This document shows, in pieces, positions 25,985-34,957 of a DNA stretch of 64,000 nucleotides (position 1 is its first letter; each line of letters begins with the position of its first letter). Source of the DNA: Clostridium zeae (lineage in GTDB: Bacteria > Bacillota > Clostridia > Clostridiales > Clostridiaceae); contig NZ_BMBA01000001.1 of assembly GCF_017312485.1 (NCBI RefSeq), forward strand, positions 1,987,542-2,051,541. The letters are read 5' to 3'. Below the pieces are notes generated by a model, which was not told the DNA's origin, did no database searches, and saw nothing but the letters and a program-made list of their open reading frames with translations. The translations under genes were made by a program, and so were the position numbers.

Positions 25985-27541
25985 TTAAACTAAAACTCTT
26001 CTAATAACCTTATTGTTCGATTCTTTACCGCCTATAGGCTGACCAGATGCTGGTACTGCCCTCTCTCTTCCCCAATCTCTGATTGCTTCTATCTTTTCAG
26101 GACTTGTTTTAGAAAGTGGAACAACATTACTTAGTGAATTTATTATTAACTCTTCTGAATACTTAAGTTCATCATCAGCAATTAATCTATATGCAACATC
26201 CCTTAAAGAAGATTCAAGATCTGCACCAGTAAATCCATCTGTTAAATCAACAAGCTGCTTAATAGTACTCTCATTTAAATCCATTTGAAGATACTTCTTA
26301 ACATATAATCTAATTATTTCATCCCTCTCAGCTTGGGTTGGTAAATCTACAAAAAATAATTCATCAAAACGTCCACGTCTTAATAGTTCAGAAGGTAGTT
26401 TTGAGACATCATTTGCAGTTGCTACTACGAAAACTAACTTTTTGCACTCTTGCATCCAAAACAAAAATTGTCCTACCATTCTTGTAGTAACTCCAGATGA
26501 ATCGTTTCCTGATCCACCAAGACCTTTTTCAATTTCATCTATCCATAATACACAAGGAGAAAGGTGTTCAGCTGTTTGGAATGCTTCTTTAAGCTGCTGT
26601 TCACTCTGTCCAACATATTGTCCTTGTACCGTTGCAAAGTCAAGTCTATATAGTGGTAAATTCCAAAAAGCTGCGATAGCCTTTGCTGAAAGTGATTTAC
26701 CACATCCAGGTACTCCTACTAAAAGAACTCCTCTAGGTGGTTGAAGTCCACGTCTTCTTAGTTCATCTCTTTTCTCTGGAGTTTGAAGCTTTTTCTTACT
26801 GTTAAGCCAGTCTTTAAGCCCACCTAATCCTCCTACATCTAAGATACTTTGTGAAACATCTATTTTCTCAAGCCCTTCTATATTGGAGAATAATTTATTC
26901 TTAGCAAAATTTAATTCAACTAAGTCGCTTTTTTTTATTGCTCTGTTTGCAACTAAAGATACAATAACATTTTGCGCTTCAACTTGCGTTACCCCAGTTA
27001 AAATAGTTGCAGCTTCCCTAAAATCATTATTATCCCACTCGATTAAAATATCTCTTTTATATGGTTCAACATTTTCATATATGATTTTCAACATTTCTTC
27101 TTCACTTGGTAAGTCCAAGGATAACGCCATCCCTAATCGTTGTAGTTGTGCCCAAACCGGAGTAGTTGTTAATGCGATAATTACTCCTCCGTTTTCTTCA
27201 GCCAAGGATACGATATCTTGCAAATATCTTGCAGTCATTGTGTCATTATCTATTTCTGCTACTTCTGTAAGTACAAAGGTTAAATTTTGCTTAACCTTCA
27301 TTTGATCAGCAATGAAATCTAAGGCACCAACTATAGATTTATCTTCATTTACCGATCTACCACTTGAAATGTCATACATACCCTTTGAAAGTGTATGAAC
27401 AAAAAATGGTAAAGCTAAGTCACTTGATACTTGCTTACAAACTTCTAACGCTCTACCTTTCTCAACAGTATTAAATGATATAAATGGAATTCTAGCAAGT
27501 GAATATTGTTTTATCTTACCGATACATTCATTGAAATACAT
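25985..27541 (-). CDS. Ycf46-like AAA+ ATPase
   Basis: A 518-residue protein. Residues ~1-190 form a degenerate ATPase-like N-domain (FVLTEVAEIDND, GGVIIALTTTPVWAQ), as in Ycf46 proteins. The active AAA+ module follows: Walker A GVPGCGKS at about 275-282, Walker B VLWIDEIEK near 335, sensor 1 VVATANDVSKLP and the Arg finger segment RRGRFDE near 386, then a C-terminal lid with TGADLESSLRD. It is the last gene of a five-gene operon; the preceding stop is one nucleotide before its ATG. The biological role of this family outside plastids is poorly known. Confidence 0.85.
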   Translation of the reverse strand: MYFNECIGKIKQYSLARIPFISFNTVEKGRALEVCKQVSSDLALPFFVHTLSKGMYDISSGRSVNEDKSIVGALDFIADQMKVKQNLTFVLTEVAEIDNDTMTARYLQDIVSLAEENGGVIIALTTTPVWAQLQRLGMALSLDLPSEEEMLKIIYENVEPYKRDILIEWDNNDFREAATILTGVTQVEAQNVIVSLVANRAIKKSDLVELNFAKNKLFSNIEGLEKIDVSQSILDVGGLGGLKDWLNSKKKLQTPEKRDELRRRGLQPPRGVLLVGVPGCGKSLSAKAIAAFWNLPLYRLDFATVQGQYVGQSEQQLKEAFQTAEHLSPCVLWIDEIEKGLGGSGNDSSGVTTRMVGQFLFWMQECKKLVFVVATANDVSKLPSELLRRGRFDELFFVDLPTQAERDEIIRLYVKKYLQMDLNESTIKQLVDLTDGFTGADLESSLRDVAYRLIADDELKYSEELIINSLSNVVPLSKTSPEKIEAIRDWGRERAVPASGQPIGGKESNNKVIRRVLV

Positions 27542-27542
27542 T

Positions 27543-27998
27543 CTATATCTCTCCTAGATTGTTTATTCTATTTCTTTTTATGATACTTGAAAGCATTCCT
27601 GTTCTATCACTTTTACTTGTAGTTTCTAAAGATTGCTGCATTAAATCAGCTTGCTTTTTGATTACATCTATAAACATGTTAACATCACTTTCTGGCATTC
27701 CAGGAATTTGTACAAGACCAATTAAGAATTTAAATTCTTTTCTAAACAAAATTAGTGAGTTAGTAAGCAGATTCATATCTCCGCCACTAAAACTAAGCGA
27801 TCTATTAAATTTATCTGATGCTCTTTTTAATCTAACTTGAATAACATCGTTTAATTGACTTGCAATCCTACCACCAACACCACCAGTTAAATCAATTGAG
27901 CCATTCTTTATGCTACTTAGTACTTCTTCATCATGAGTACCTTCTTTAGCTAAATCAAAGCAATGAACCCACTCTAAATATGTGCTTGGACTTTTCAT
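27543..27998 (-). CDS. Protein of unknown function in the AAA operon
   Basis: A 151-residue, mostly helical, soluble protein with no signal or TM segment. Features seen: YLEWVHCFDLAKEG near the N-terminus, a glycine stretch LTGGVGGR, and Gln/Leu-rich helices toward the C-terminus. No family recognised. Its ATG overlaps the stop of the small upstream gene (ATGA), and the AAA gene begins one nucleotide after its stop, so stoichiometric co-expression with the ATPase is likely. Confidence 0.75.
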   Translation of the reverse strand: MKSPSTYLEWVHCFDLAKEGTHDEEVLSSIKNGSIDLTGGVGGRIASQLNDVIQVRLKRASDKFNRSLSFSGGDMNLLTNSLILFRKEFKFLIGLVQIPGMPESDVNMFIDVIKKQADLMQQSLETTSKSDRTGMLSSIIKRNRINNLGEI

Positions 27999-28177
27999 AT
28001 ATTTCTCCTTACTCTTTTAACTACTATTGCAGGTGGTAATAGATTCCACTCTGGAAATGAAGCTGCAAACTCATCAACTGATTCCGTTTTATTTACATTT
28101 GTTTTAGTATCATTTACAGATTGTTCTTTTGCTAAATTTCTATTTATAAGTAAATTCTTTTCACTCATTACTCTCAT
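27995..28177 (-). CDS. Small proline/arginine-tailed protein in the AAA operon
   Basis: 60 residues. The first 40 are polar and probably disordered (Asn/Lys/Thr-rich); the tail has the pattern FPEWNLLPP then VVKRVRRNI, an aromatic-LLPP-basic motif that looks like a docking peptide. It overlaps the next gene by 4 nt and has AGGAAGG upstream of ATG 28177 (an in-frame ATG at 28168 is possible). The tight coupling makes it a real gene. Function unknown. Confidence 0.7.
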   Translation of the reverse strand: MRVMSEKNLLINRNLAKEQSVNDTKTNVNKTESVDEFAASFPEWNLLPPAIVVKRVRRNI

Positions 28178-28185
28178 ACACCTTC

Positions 28186-29913
28186 CTATAATACTTGTCT
28201 TACTTTATTAGAATTTTGAACAGTTATATATTGTTCTGGTGTTAATTCATTAAGTAAGTCTATAACTTTTTGACTATTTCTATCTTTTTCTGAGTATAGT
28301 CTTCTAAAATCAACTACTTCAGCTAAAAACCCATTTAAAATTTGTAGATAGTTAGCTCTTTCATTCTCAATCTGTTCAATTACTGAATTTCTGCCCTTAT
28401 CTATAGCTTTCTTCTGCATAAAGATATAAATTCCTGTGATAGCAGCAACTATTATAGGTCCAATTATAGTAACAATACTTAAAACGAACAAAATTGCTCC
28501 TATAATTCCTGCTGTTATAACTTTTTTATTAGGAAATTTTAGTTTACTCAGCTGCTCAGCTTTTATATTATCCATATAATCGTTTAATGAAGTCTTTAAC
28601 TCTGCTTCATTTGATCCATCTCTAGATTTATTTTTCCAATCTGAAATTTCTAATTCAACCTCTAATGGAACACTTGCTCTATTTTTAGCAGTTAGATCTT
28701 CATAAGCATCCACAATCCACTCTTTTGAAAGTGTAATCGCTAATTTCTGTGTAGTGATTAAAGCTCCTGAGGATTCTGGTGTTAATGCAATACTGGTTAG
28801 ATGCTGTGAAAAGTCCTCATATTCTGAATATGCTTTAACTTCTTCAGCAAACCTTTGCGTAGCCCTTTGAATATCTCCATTTTCTTCAATTGTTAATTGA
28901 TTTTTTCTTAGTTTTGTTCTTAATGGTAATTCGTCATTATCATAATTTTTAACTAAGTTATCTAGTATTTCATCTATTTTTGCAGATAGTGATGGTGCAT
29001 TATTAACTTTAGTGTTAAATATATTGCTGAAGTATTCATAAATATCCTCATGAATTTCAGCAAACTCCAATACTTCCTTCAGCTTTACCCATGTAGGACT
29101 ATATTTACTTAAAACTGGAAAACTATTTTCATCTATAGTAGCTTTTCTCGCTAAAATAGCACTTTGCCATTGCTCTCTTTGCTTCTCAACAAATCCAGCA
29201 CTTGAGGATAGTTCATTTAACCAGTCTTTTATCTTATTTATACATATTCCATTTATATCGCCACCAAAAAGTCCTCCAGCAAATGCATCTAAAACTACAA
29301 TTATTCTTCTTTCCATCTTCTTTGGATCCTGCATCGCAAAATATCTTTCTAGCCAAACTAAAGATCCATCCAGCTTTCCTGCTCTTCTACTAATTAAGCA
29401 GAAAAGTAGTGATGTTTTTTCATCATCTCTTCGCATAGCTTCTTTTAAAGCCTTATCTGCAAGTTCTTTATTATCACTAAGCCATGCAGACAATGCGATT
29501 AAAGCAGGTGCTAACCAATACCTTGGAGTAGAAATCATCATCTCTTCAGTAGCATTTTCTATAGTTTCTTTCTTTACTATACTAAGGTCTGAAGCTTGCA
29601 AAATACCAACTGTATGATTTCTTATGGTTTCATAATTTCCAAAGTTTTTTCTTAGTTCTTGTTCTAGTAAAACAACAGTTTGTTTTGCATCAGCTAGATT
29701 TGCAACTCTTTTTGATTCATTAACAAAATTTCTAAACTCAGCTGTTAAATTAGTTAATTCTGTTGCAACAGAATTAACTCTATTATCTACATTGCCAACT
29801 TGACTCGAAACTACTTCAATATTCTCAGCTACCACTGCTAAATTATTAGCTAGCTTACTTAAATTATTCTCAATATAATTTAGATTTGCTCTACTTATTG
29901 ATTGATCCGCCAT
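28186..29913 (-). CDS. Coiled-coil protein with a C-terminal membrane hairpin
   Basis: 575 residues. Residues ~5-75 are a long heptad region (NNLSKLANNLAVVAENIEVVSSQ...), followed by an alpha-helical middle and, near 480-520, two close hydrophobic segments (VITAGIIGAILFVLSIVTII and IIVAAITGIYIFM) that probably form a membrane hairpin; a charged helical tail follows. A GTG at 29919 is an alternative start. No known family. In the operon it is the likely membrane anchor or scaffold. The next gene starts 8 nt after its stop. Confidence 0.75.
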   Translation of the reverse strand: MADQSISRANLNYIENNLSKLANNLAVVAENIEVVSSQVGNVDNRVNSVATELTNLTAEFRNFVNESKRVANLADAKQTVVLLEQELRKNFGNYETIRNHTVGILQASDLSIVKKETIENATEEMMISTPRYWLAPALIALSAWLSDNKELADKALKEAMRRDDEKTSLLFCLISRRAGKLDGSLVWLERYFAMQDPKKMERRIIVVLDAFAGGLFGGDINGICINKIKDWLNELSSSAGFVEKQREQWQSAILARKATIDENSFPVLSKYSPTWVKLKEVLEFAEIHEDIYEYFSNIFNTKVNNAPSLSAKIDEILDNLVKNYDNDELPLRTKLRKNQLTIEENGDIQRATQRFAEEVKAYSEYEDFSQHLTSIALTPESSGALITTQKLAITLSKEWIVDAYEDLTAKNRASVPLEVELEISDWKNKSRDGSNEAELKTSLNDYMDNIKAEQLSKLKFPNKKVITAGIIGAILFVLSIVTIIGPIIVAAITGIYIFMQKKAIDKGRNSVIEQIENERANYLQILNGFLAEVVDFRRLYSEKDRNSQKVIDLLNELTPEQYITVQNSNKVRQVL

Positions 29914-29927
29914 CTTCACATTTCCCC

Positions 29928-30407
29928 TTACTTAACTATATTTACAGTTCCATCGGACTTTACTGCACATAAAATATCTGTATAAACTTCAATAAATTTA
30001 TACCCCCCATGTAAAGCTAAACCTCTAGCTTTTTCCATTAATTCTGGAAGGCTTTCATTTATTAAATAATGAGTTACTATATTTCCCATATAATCTACTG
30101 TATGAACATCGTACCTATCTCCTAGATAACACTTTGCTAAAAGTCCAACTAAATGATGTTCTTCTGGTATATCCTTAAACTCATCTTTTATTACGGCTAC
30201 ACAATCATCAAATTGCTTTTTACACTGTTCACACCCGCCTATATCTAACTTCTCAATTGCATCCATGTACTCATTTGACCTTTTAACTCTCAATCTTTTT
30301 TCTAAAGTTAACAAATCCATTGCCATTCTTGCACTGCTTGTTGCTTTAATGCTTAAATCTAATTTTTCTTGGCGATTTATGTTATTAGCTAAAATTGGTT
30401 TTGGCAT
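29928..30407 (-). CDS. Protein of unknown function opening the AAA operon
   Basis: 159 residues, soluble. A Lys/Arg-rich N-terminal half contains GGCEQCKKQFDDC (CxxC plus a third Cys near 58-68), a possible metal or redox site. The C-terminal half (AKCYLGDRYDVHTVDYMGN, LALHGGYKFIEVYTD) resembles a small alpha/beta domain but I cannot name it. RBS AAGGGGGG precedes ATG 30407. It is the promoter-proximal gene of the five-gene operon ending at 25985. Confidence 0.75.
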   Translation of the reverse strand: MPKPILANNINRQEKLDLSIKATSSARMAMDLLTLEKRLRVKRSNEYMDAIEKLDIGGCEQCKKQFDDCVAVIKDEFKDIPEEHHLVGLLAKCYLGDRYDVHTVDYMGNIVTHYLINESLPELMEKARGLALHGGYKFIEVYTDILCAVKSDGTVNIVK

Positions 30408-30807
30408 GTTGTCCCCCCCTTGATAAGGTTAAAAATATTTTATTTTATGTAACATTATGTATATTTTTAAACTTAATTGTATTATACATTACTACTTCCA
30501 ATTAAGGAATATAATTGTATAGATTTGTATTTATTAACTATTCACGTAAAATATAGAAGTTAATTTTTTATATAATTTTAGATTACTACTTAAATGAAGC
30601 ATCAAAAGTAGTAAATGCTTAGTAACTCTTAACTACAAATTCTGTCCTAAAAAATGAATTTGTAATAAATCCATGACTCATTATATAATTAAGTATTTTA
30701 GTTTCATCTTCATCTAACGTAACTTCAAAATCTACTGTAATGAAGATAATATTTTACTGCAATTTTAGAATTCTTCTAATTACCCATTTTTTGAAAAACT
30801 AGTAATA
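30408..30807. other. Intergenic region between yabG and the AAA operon
   Basis: Should contain the AAA-operon promoter. On the minus strand at about 30620-30755 there is a short open stretch (about 44 codons, VDFEVTLDEDETKILNY...) with no start codon or RBS, which may be a gene remnant. Confidence 0.35.
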
Positions 30808-30840
30808 GAAAAGAAGGAGCTAATTTAACTCCTTCTTTTT
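30808..30840. terminator. Terminator downstream of yabG
   Basis: AAAAGAAGGAG, loop CTAATTTAA, CTCCTTCTTTTT. It lies 30 nt past the yabG stop, with T-rich sequence on both strands. Confidence 0.85.
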
Positions 30841-30870
30841 ACATATAATTTATATCATCTTTTTTATCTT

Positions 30871-31749
30871 CTATTGCACATAAGGCGACTTAGGATATCC
30901 CTCTCTATACTTTCCTCTAGTCTGAAGTCCTCCAATGCCCTTTATGCCTGTTATGGTATTCTCAATGACCTCAGTTATAGAAACCACCTGATCGATTCTT
31001 GTATAAGCTACTTTTTCACAGACAAATACAGGATCTAGACAATGTATTAGCACTCGATTTGGGCTTGAGGCGAAGTTTGCACCAGCATCCAATATATCCT
31101 CATAACAAGACTGGCATGCTCCCGCAAATATCACTAATTCATCGTAACTGGAATTATAATTTCTTAGGTTCTGAACTGATTGAATAAAATACTTTGAGTT
31201 TCTATAATTATTCAGGTCTAGGTAATTTGTTGCATTCTTAATTAATCCATCGTGTCCAGTAAGTACTACTATGTCTGGTTTTATTTCCTTCACTAAATCA
31301 ACAATCTGCAAAGGCTGGTCCTTTTCTACTATAGCTTTTCCTGTAGCATTGAGATTAAGTTGCTTATAAACCTTCATGCAAGCATCTAAGTATTGAGGGT
31401 CTCCATCAACATGAAGTATTCTCCCAGGACGTCCAAAGGTTAACTCTTTTTCCGGTATGATTTTGGGAGACTTGGTTACTCTCGTTATATTTTTATGTCC
31501 AACCACCTCCCTTGATACCATTACTCTTTTAATAGTCTCATTTACCCTAGCATTAAAGATTTTATCCTTCTCCGCTATAAATTGCTCATCAACCTCTTCT
31601 AGGTCCTCTATCTTTGCATCTGCTATTATTCTTATATTAATACCTTTTAAAACATAATAAACTGCATCATCATCTTCTCTTATATCTATAATCTTAAAGG
31701 TTATATCCTTACTATATGACTTTCTTACAACTAAGTCACCGACTTTCAT
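30871..31749 (-). CDS. yabG: Sporulation-specific protease YabG
   Basis: A 292-residue cytosolic protease (family U57 type) made in the mother cell, which processes spore-coat or cortex-enzyme precursors; in Clostridioides difficile YabG trims preproSleBA and CspBA. The N-terminal beta-barrel-like part (MKVGDLVVRKSYSKDI) and the catalytic segments VVLTGHDG (His) and FAGACQSC (Cys) are present, with the conserved SPNRVLIH and GLQTRGKYREGYP. AGGAG precedes ATG 31749. Length is normal. It borders a cluster of spore-coat genes, and expression by a late mother-cell sigma factor is expected. Confidence 0.94.
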   Translation of the reverse strand: MKVGDLVVRKSYSKDITFKIIDIREDDDAVYYVLKGINIRIIADAKIEDLEEVDEQFIAEKDKIFNARVNETIKRVMVSREVVGHKNITRVTKSPKIIPEKELTFGRPGRILHVDGDPQYLDACMKVYKQLNLNATGKAIVEKDQPLQIVDLVKEIKPDIVVLTGHDGLIKNATNYLDLNNYRNSKYFIQSVQNLRNYNSSYDELVIFAGACQSCYEDILDAGANFASSPNRVLIHCLDPVFVCEKVAYTRIDQVVSITEVIENTITGIKGIGGLQTRGKYREGYPKSPYVQ

Positions 31750-31872
31750 ACACTTCTCCTCGCAGCTATGATTTCACATTATATACTATGTAACAAAGCT
31801 TCTTTTGTTATAGTCTGGATTAAATTTTTCTTCAAGCTTTTCCTATTTAAAAGCTCATCAAAATATAAGATT

Positions 31873-31900
31873 ATTAACCACTTAACTTCAACACAGTGTT
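31873..31900 (+). repeat. Foldback element 3' remnant
   Basis: TTATTAACCACTTAACTTCAACAC matches the right end of the family (TAACC..TTAATTTCAACAC) with no element body to its left. The sequence to its right (to about 31950) is homologous to 32350-32410, showing that a block [element end-spacer-element start] was duplicated here. Confidence 0.6.
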
Positions 31901-31928
31901 CTACCATATTAAGTCTATACACATCTTT

Positions 31929-32122
31929 AAAATCGAAATGCTTACACAGGAGATACTATATAAGCAAGCAATTAGAACTAAATGACTTTCGAAGATGTAC
32001 TAGTGTAAAAACTGTATTATCCAACCGCAGTGAGTTATACAGTTTTAGTTATCTCATTGGAACAAATCATATTAATTCTCTGCGAAGCTTATTAACGTAT
32101 CTGATATATCTGCATTTCAATT
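31929..32122 (+). repeat. Structured foldback element, copy E
   Basis: A nearly full-length copy between AAATCGAAATGC and GCATTTCAATT. Core blocks are recognisable but diverged (start ATA AGC in place of ATGAGC; AAACTGTA/TACAGTTT stem retained). The inner arm pairs only partly, so this copy appears to be decaying. Confidence 0.75.
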
Positions 32123-32153
32123 ATTAGCAACTAGGTTATGCTTGTTAATACTA

Positions 32154-32356
32154 TTGAAATTAAGGAGGAGCTACGGCAGATGCTATATGAGCGAGCTATT
32201 AGAATTAAATGATTTTTTCAGATGGAGTGGCGTAAAAAAACTGTACTGTTCGAACGAAGTGAGTTTGCAGTTTTAGCCACGAAATATAAAAAGATCATAT
32301 TAATTCTTTGCGCAAGCTCATTAAAACATATAAAGTAGCACCTCCTTAATTTCAAC
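32154..32356 (+). repeat. Structured foldback element, copy F
   Basis: Outer arms TTGAAATTAAGGAGGAGCTAC and GTAGCACCTCCTTAATTTCAA are given here by their variable parts GGAGGAGCTAC/GTAGCACCTCC, one mismatch. Inner arm AGTGGC/GCCAC. The basal GATGC/GTATC-type helix is damaged (CATATAAAG on the right). Confidence 0.8.
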
Positions 32357-32392
32357 AAGCTGTTCTTACATATTAAGTTTATACTCATCTTT

Positions 32393-32590
32393 AAAATTAA
32401 AATGCTTACACAGGAGATGCTATATGAGCAAGTAATTAGAATTAAATGATTTATGGAGATGAGATGACGTTAAGAAACTGTATTGTCCGAACGTAGTGAG
32501 TTATACAGTTTTAGTTATCTCATCGGAATAAATCATATTAATTCTTTATGAAGCTCATTAAATCATCGGAAGTGTGATCATTTCAATTTT
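32393..32590 (+). repeat. Structured foldback element, copy G
   Basis: Outer arms AAAATTAAAATGCTTACAC and GTGTGATCATTTCAATTTT. GATG pairs with CATC beside the GGA/GGA loop, and the inner arm GATGAGATGAC pairs with GTTATCTCATC, a sequence unlike the other copies. The reading frame that looks open in some copies has a stop at codon 4 here. Confidence 0.85.
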
Positions 32591-32607
32591 AAATAGTTAT
32601 AACTAAA

Positions 32608-32637
32608 ACAAAAATAAGCCACCATTATTGGTAGCTT
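32608..32637 (-). terminator. Terminator of the CotS-family gene at 32651
   Basis: Minus strand AAGCTACC, loop AATAAT, GGTGGCTT then ATTTTTGTTTT. Confidence 0.8.
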
Positions 32638-32650
32638 AAATTTTTTCTTC

Positions 32651-33655
32651 CTATTCTTTTTGGTCATACATTTCCTTAAACTCATCAATGAATTTTAGAT
32701 ATATCTCTTTTTCATTGATGATTCCCTCAAGCTTATTGTTAAAGGTGTTCTGTCCCCAGTTGACTTCGTTATAATAGTATCTGTTAGCAAGTCTCCAGTA
32801 TCTTTGAGGAAATAGCAAAAATCCAAATATAACTCTATATTCTTCATCCTTGAGATTTCCAACTGCGCTATATGATTCTAATATAGCTTTAGCATATTCT
32901 ATGTTCCAATCTACTCTTTTCAGCACTTTAATCATAAAATTAGCTATGTCGTATGCCCTAATCTCTCGTTTGCAGTAATCAAAGTCTATTACATAAACTT
33001 CATTATCATCACCTAATATTATATTATGGTAGGTAAAATCATGATGACAAAAAGATTTATCATTCTCTGCAATCTCACATAAATCAAGGTAAGAGGAGGT
33101 TTGCATCACATTATGCGCTCTCTTAGATAGTTCCTTATAGAACTCCATTGATTTAATATAATTTAAGTCGAAGTCACTTTTCTGAGATTTCTTTCTAGTC
33201 ATATCTCTCATTTTATCTAGAGATTTCATTCGTTTTTCCATTAGATGTGGCCATCTTCCTAGATCACTTTTCAGTTTAGAGTTTTCTGGAGGATCGTATC
33301 CTTTTGTAGCTTCATGGAGTAATGCAAGGGTCTTTGCCGCTATCTTAACTTCGTCTAAATTGTGGAAGTCGCACTCTCTTCCTGGTATCCACTGTGAGAG
33401 AGTGTATAAGTCTTCATTTACTAAGGCAAAAGGTTCTCCATCGATATTAATCTCATACCTATCAACCTTGTCAAAGCCATTTTTTATAAGGTGTTCCTTG
33501 GCACCATATACAAACAATAGCTTTTGTGCACCATAGTTTATCCTTTTTAAGCATTTGTCTCCTTTATTAGATTTTAAATAGTATATCCCTTTATTCGGCC
33601 TTAGTGTCTCAATTTTTATATCAAACTGTCTTTCAATTTCAAATTCCCTCATCAT
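32651..33655 (-). CDS. CotS-family spore coat protein (kinase fold), copy 1
   Basis: A 334-residue protein of the aminoglycoside-phosphotransferase/CotS fold. The catalytic loop FCHHDFTYHNIIL and metal site VIDFDYC are intact, so ATP-dependent phosphorylation of a sugar is possible. The Lys region is YYLKSNKGDKCLKRI. In Bacillus, CotS is a coat protein encoded beside the CotSA glycosyltransferase, as here. ATG 33655 is 8 nt after AGGAGG (an upstream in-frame GTG overlaps the RBS). Divergent from the GT4 gene at 33760. Mother-cell sporulation expression is inferred. Confidence 0.9.
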   Translation of the reverse strand: MMREFEIERQFDIKIETLRPNKGIYYLKSNKGDKCLKRINYGAQKLLFVYGAKEHLIKNGFDKVDRYEINIDGEPFALVNEDLYTLSQWIPGRECDFHNLDEVKIAAKTLALLHEATKGYDPPENSKLKSDLGRWPHLMEKRMKSLDKMRDMTRKKSQKSDFDLNYIKSMEFYKELSKRAHNVMQTSSYLDLCEIAENDKSFCHHDFTYHNIILGDDNEVYVIDFDYCKREIRAYDIANFMIKVLKRVDWNIEYAKAILESYSAVGNLKDEEYRVIFGFLLFPQRYWRLANRYYYNEVNWGQNTFNNKLEGIINEKEIYLKFIDEFKEMYDQKE

Positions 33656-33759
33656 AGTGCTCACCTCCTATATATTTATATGTACAGGCGTATCCTTTTA
33701 TTAACACTTTTTATAATTGCTTAATATAATAAAATATAGAAATGTGAAAGGACTTATAT

Positions 33760-34875
33760 ATGAAGATAGCTATAGACGGAAGAGCAGCTAATTGGTATAG
33801 AGGAACTGGTATTGGCACTTATACCTATCAACTTATAAATAATTTAAATCAAATAGATTTTTTAAATAATTATTTAATCTTCTTACCTGAAGAATTTCAT
33901 TTTGAAAAAGAATTCAGAAGCAACTTTAAAACTGGCGTAGCTAAACAAAATGAATCATTTAATTTTTGGGAGGAAATTAGAGTTCCAAATGTATTAAGTG
34001 AAAATGATATAGATTTATATCATATCCCCCAAAATGGCGTTGGTCTCTCCAGTAATATAAATTGTAAAAAAGTAATAACCTTGCATGATATCATCCCTTT
34101 AAGAATGCCTGAAACCTGTAGTGAAAGGTATCTTAAGATATTTAACGAAGATATGCCAGGGATAATCGAAAAATGTGATGGTATAATTACAGTCTCTAAC
34201 TTTTCTAAAGAGGATATATATAAAGAATTTAATTTTCCAAAAGAGAAGATTTTTGTAACCCATCTTGCTGCAGAAGACATTTACAAACCTTTAAACAAAA
34301 AGGAATGCAAATCTTACTTAAGTAAAAAGTATGGAATTGAAGGTGATTTTCTTCTATACGTAGGTGGTTTTAGCCCTAGAAAGAATATAATAGGACTTAT
34401 GGAAGCTTATGAACTTTTGCTTCATAAATATAACAAAGATTTGTCTTTAGTCATAACAGGAAAGAAAGGTATATCTTATGACCTTTATAGGGATAAGGCT
34501 GAAAAACTTGGAATAAGCTCAAAGGTTTTATTTACAGACTTTATTCCATTAGAAGATATGCCTATATTTTATAACGGTGCGAAGGTTTTTGTTTATCCTT
34601 CTTATTATGAAGGCTTTGGGCTACCTCCACTAGAAGCTATGGCTTGCGGAACTCCTGTGGTAGCTTCAACTGAAACTTCCATACCTGAAATTTGTGGTGA
34701 CTCAGCATTATTAAGTAATCCTTCAAGTACTGAAGATATTTGTCTAAAAATACTTTCAATTCTAGATGATAATGTTCTGCTCAAGACTTTAATAACAAAA
34801 GGACTTGTTCACTCTGCTAGCTTCAATTGGAAGAAGACTGCCTATGATACGTTGGATGCATATAGAGCTTTGTAA
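33760..34875 (+). CDS. GT4 glycosyltransferase, CotSA-like, copy 1
   Basis: A 371-residue GT-B fold enzyme. N-terminal acceptor domain begins [18 protein letters not shown]; the donor site has the EX7E motif [18 protein letters not shown] near 285 and GGFSPRKN as the phosphate-binding segment. A retaining glycosyltransferase, probably adding sugars to spore coat or exosporium polysaccharide, given the CotS genes on both sides. RBS GAAAGGA precedes ATG 33760. It converges on the CotS-like gene at 34958 with a shared terminator. Confidence 0.9.
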   Translation: MKIAIDGRAANWYRGTGIGTYTYQLINNLNQIDFLNNYLIFLPEEFHFEKEFRSNFKTGVAKQNESFNFWEEIRVPNVLSENDIDLYHIPQNGVGLSSNINCKKVITLHDIIPLRMPETCSERYLKIFNEDMPGIIEKCDGIITVSNFSKEDIYKEFNFPKEKIFVTHLAAEDIYKPLNKKECKSYLSKKYGIEGDFLLYVGGFSPRKNIIGLMEAYELLLHKYNKDLSLVITGKKGISYDLYRDKAEKLGISSKVLFTDFIPLEDMPIFYNGAKVFVYPSYYEGFGLPPLEAMACGTPVVASTETSIPEICGDSALLSNPSSTEDICLKILSILDDNVLLKTLITKGLVHSASFNWKKTAYDTLDAYRAL

Positions 34876-34901
34876 GATAAGCCTATGTTTAAGAGATCAC
34901 A

Positions 34902-34940
34902 AAAAGGACACTAATATTTATTGAATATTAGTGTCCTTTT
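34902..34940. terminator. Bidirectional terminator between GT4 and CotS genes
   Basis: AAAAGGACACTAATATT and AATATTAGTGTCCTTTT, a nearly perfect long stem. Confidence 0.93.
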
Positions 34941-34957
34941 ATTATAAAGTTGCCACT

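Noticed and set aside
30620..30755. Short minus-strand coding-like stretch VDFEVTLDEDETKILNY
   Set aside because: No start codon, no ribosome binding site and a stop just upstream. It may be a gene remnant but I cannot identify a parent.
31873..32590. Possible CRISPR-like array because of three repeated units
   Set aside because: Units are about 190 bp foldbacks with irregular spacing and no short identical repeats, and there are no cas genes.
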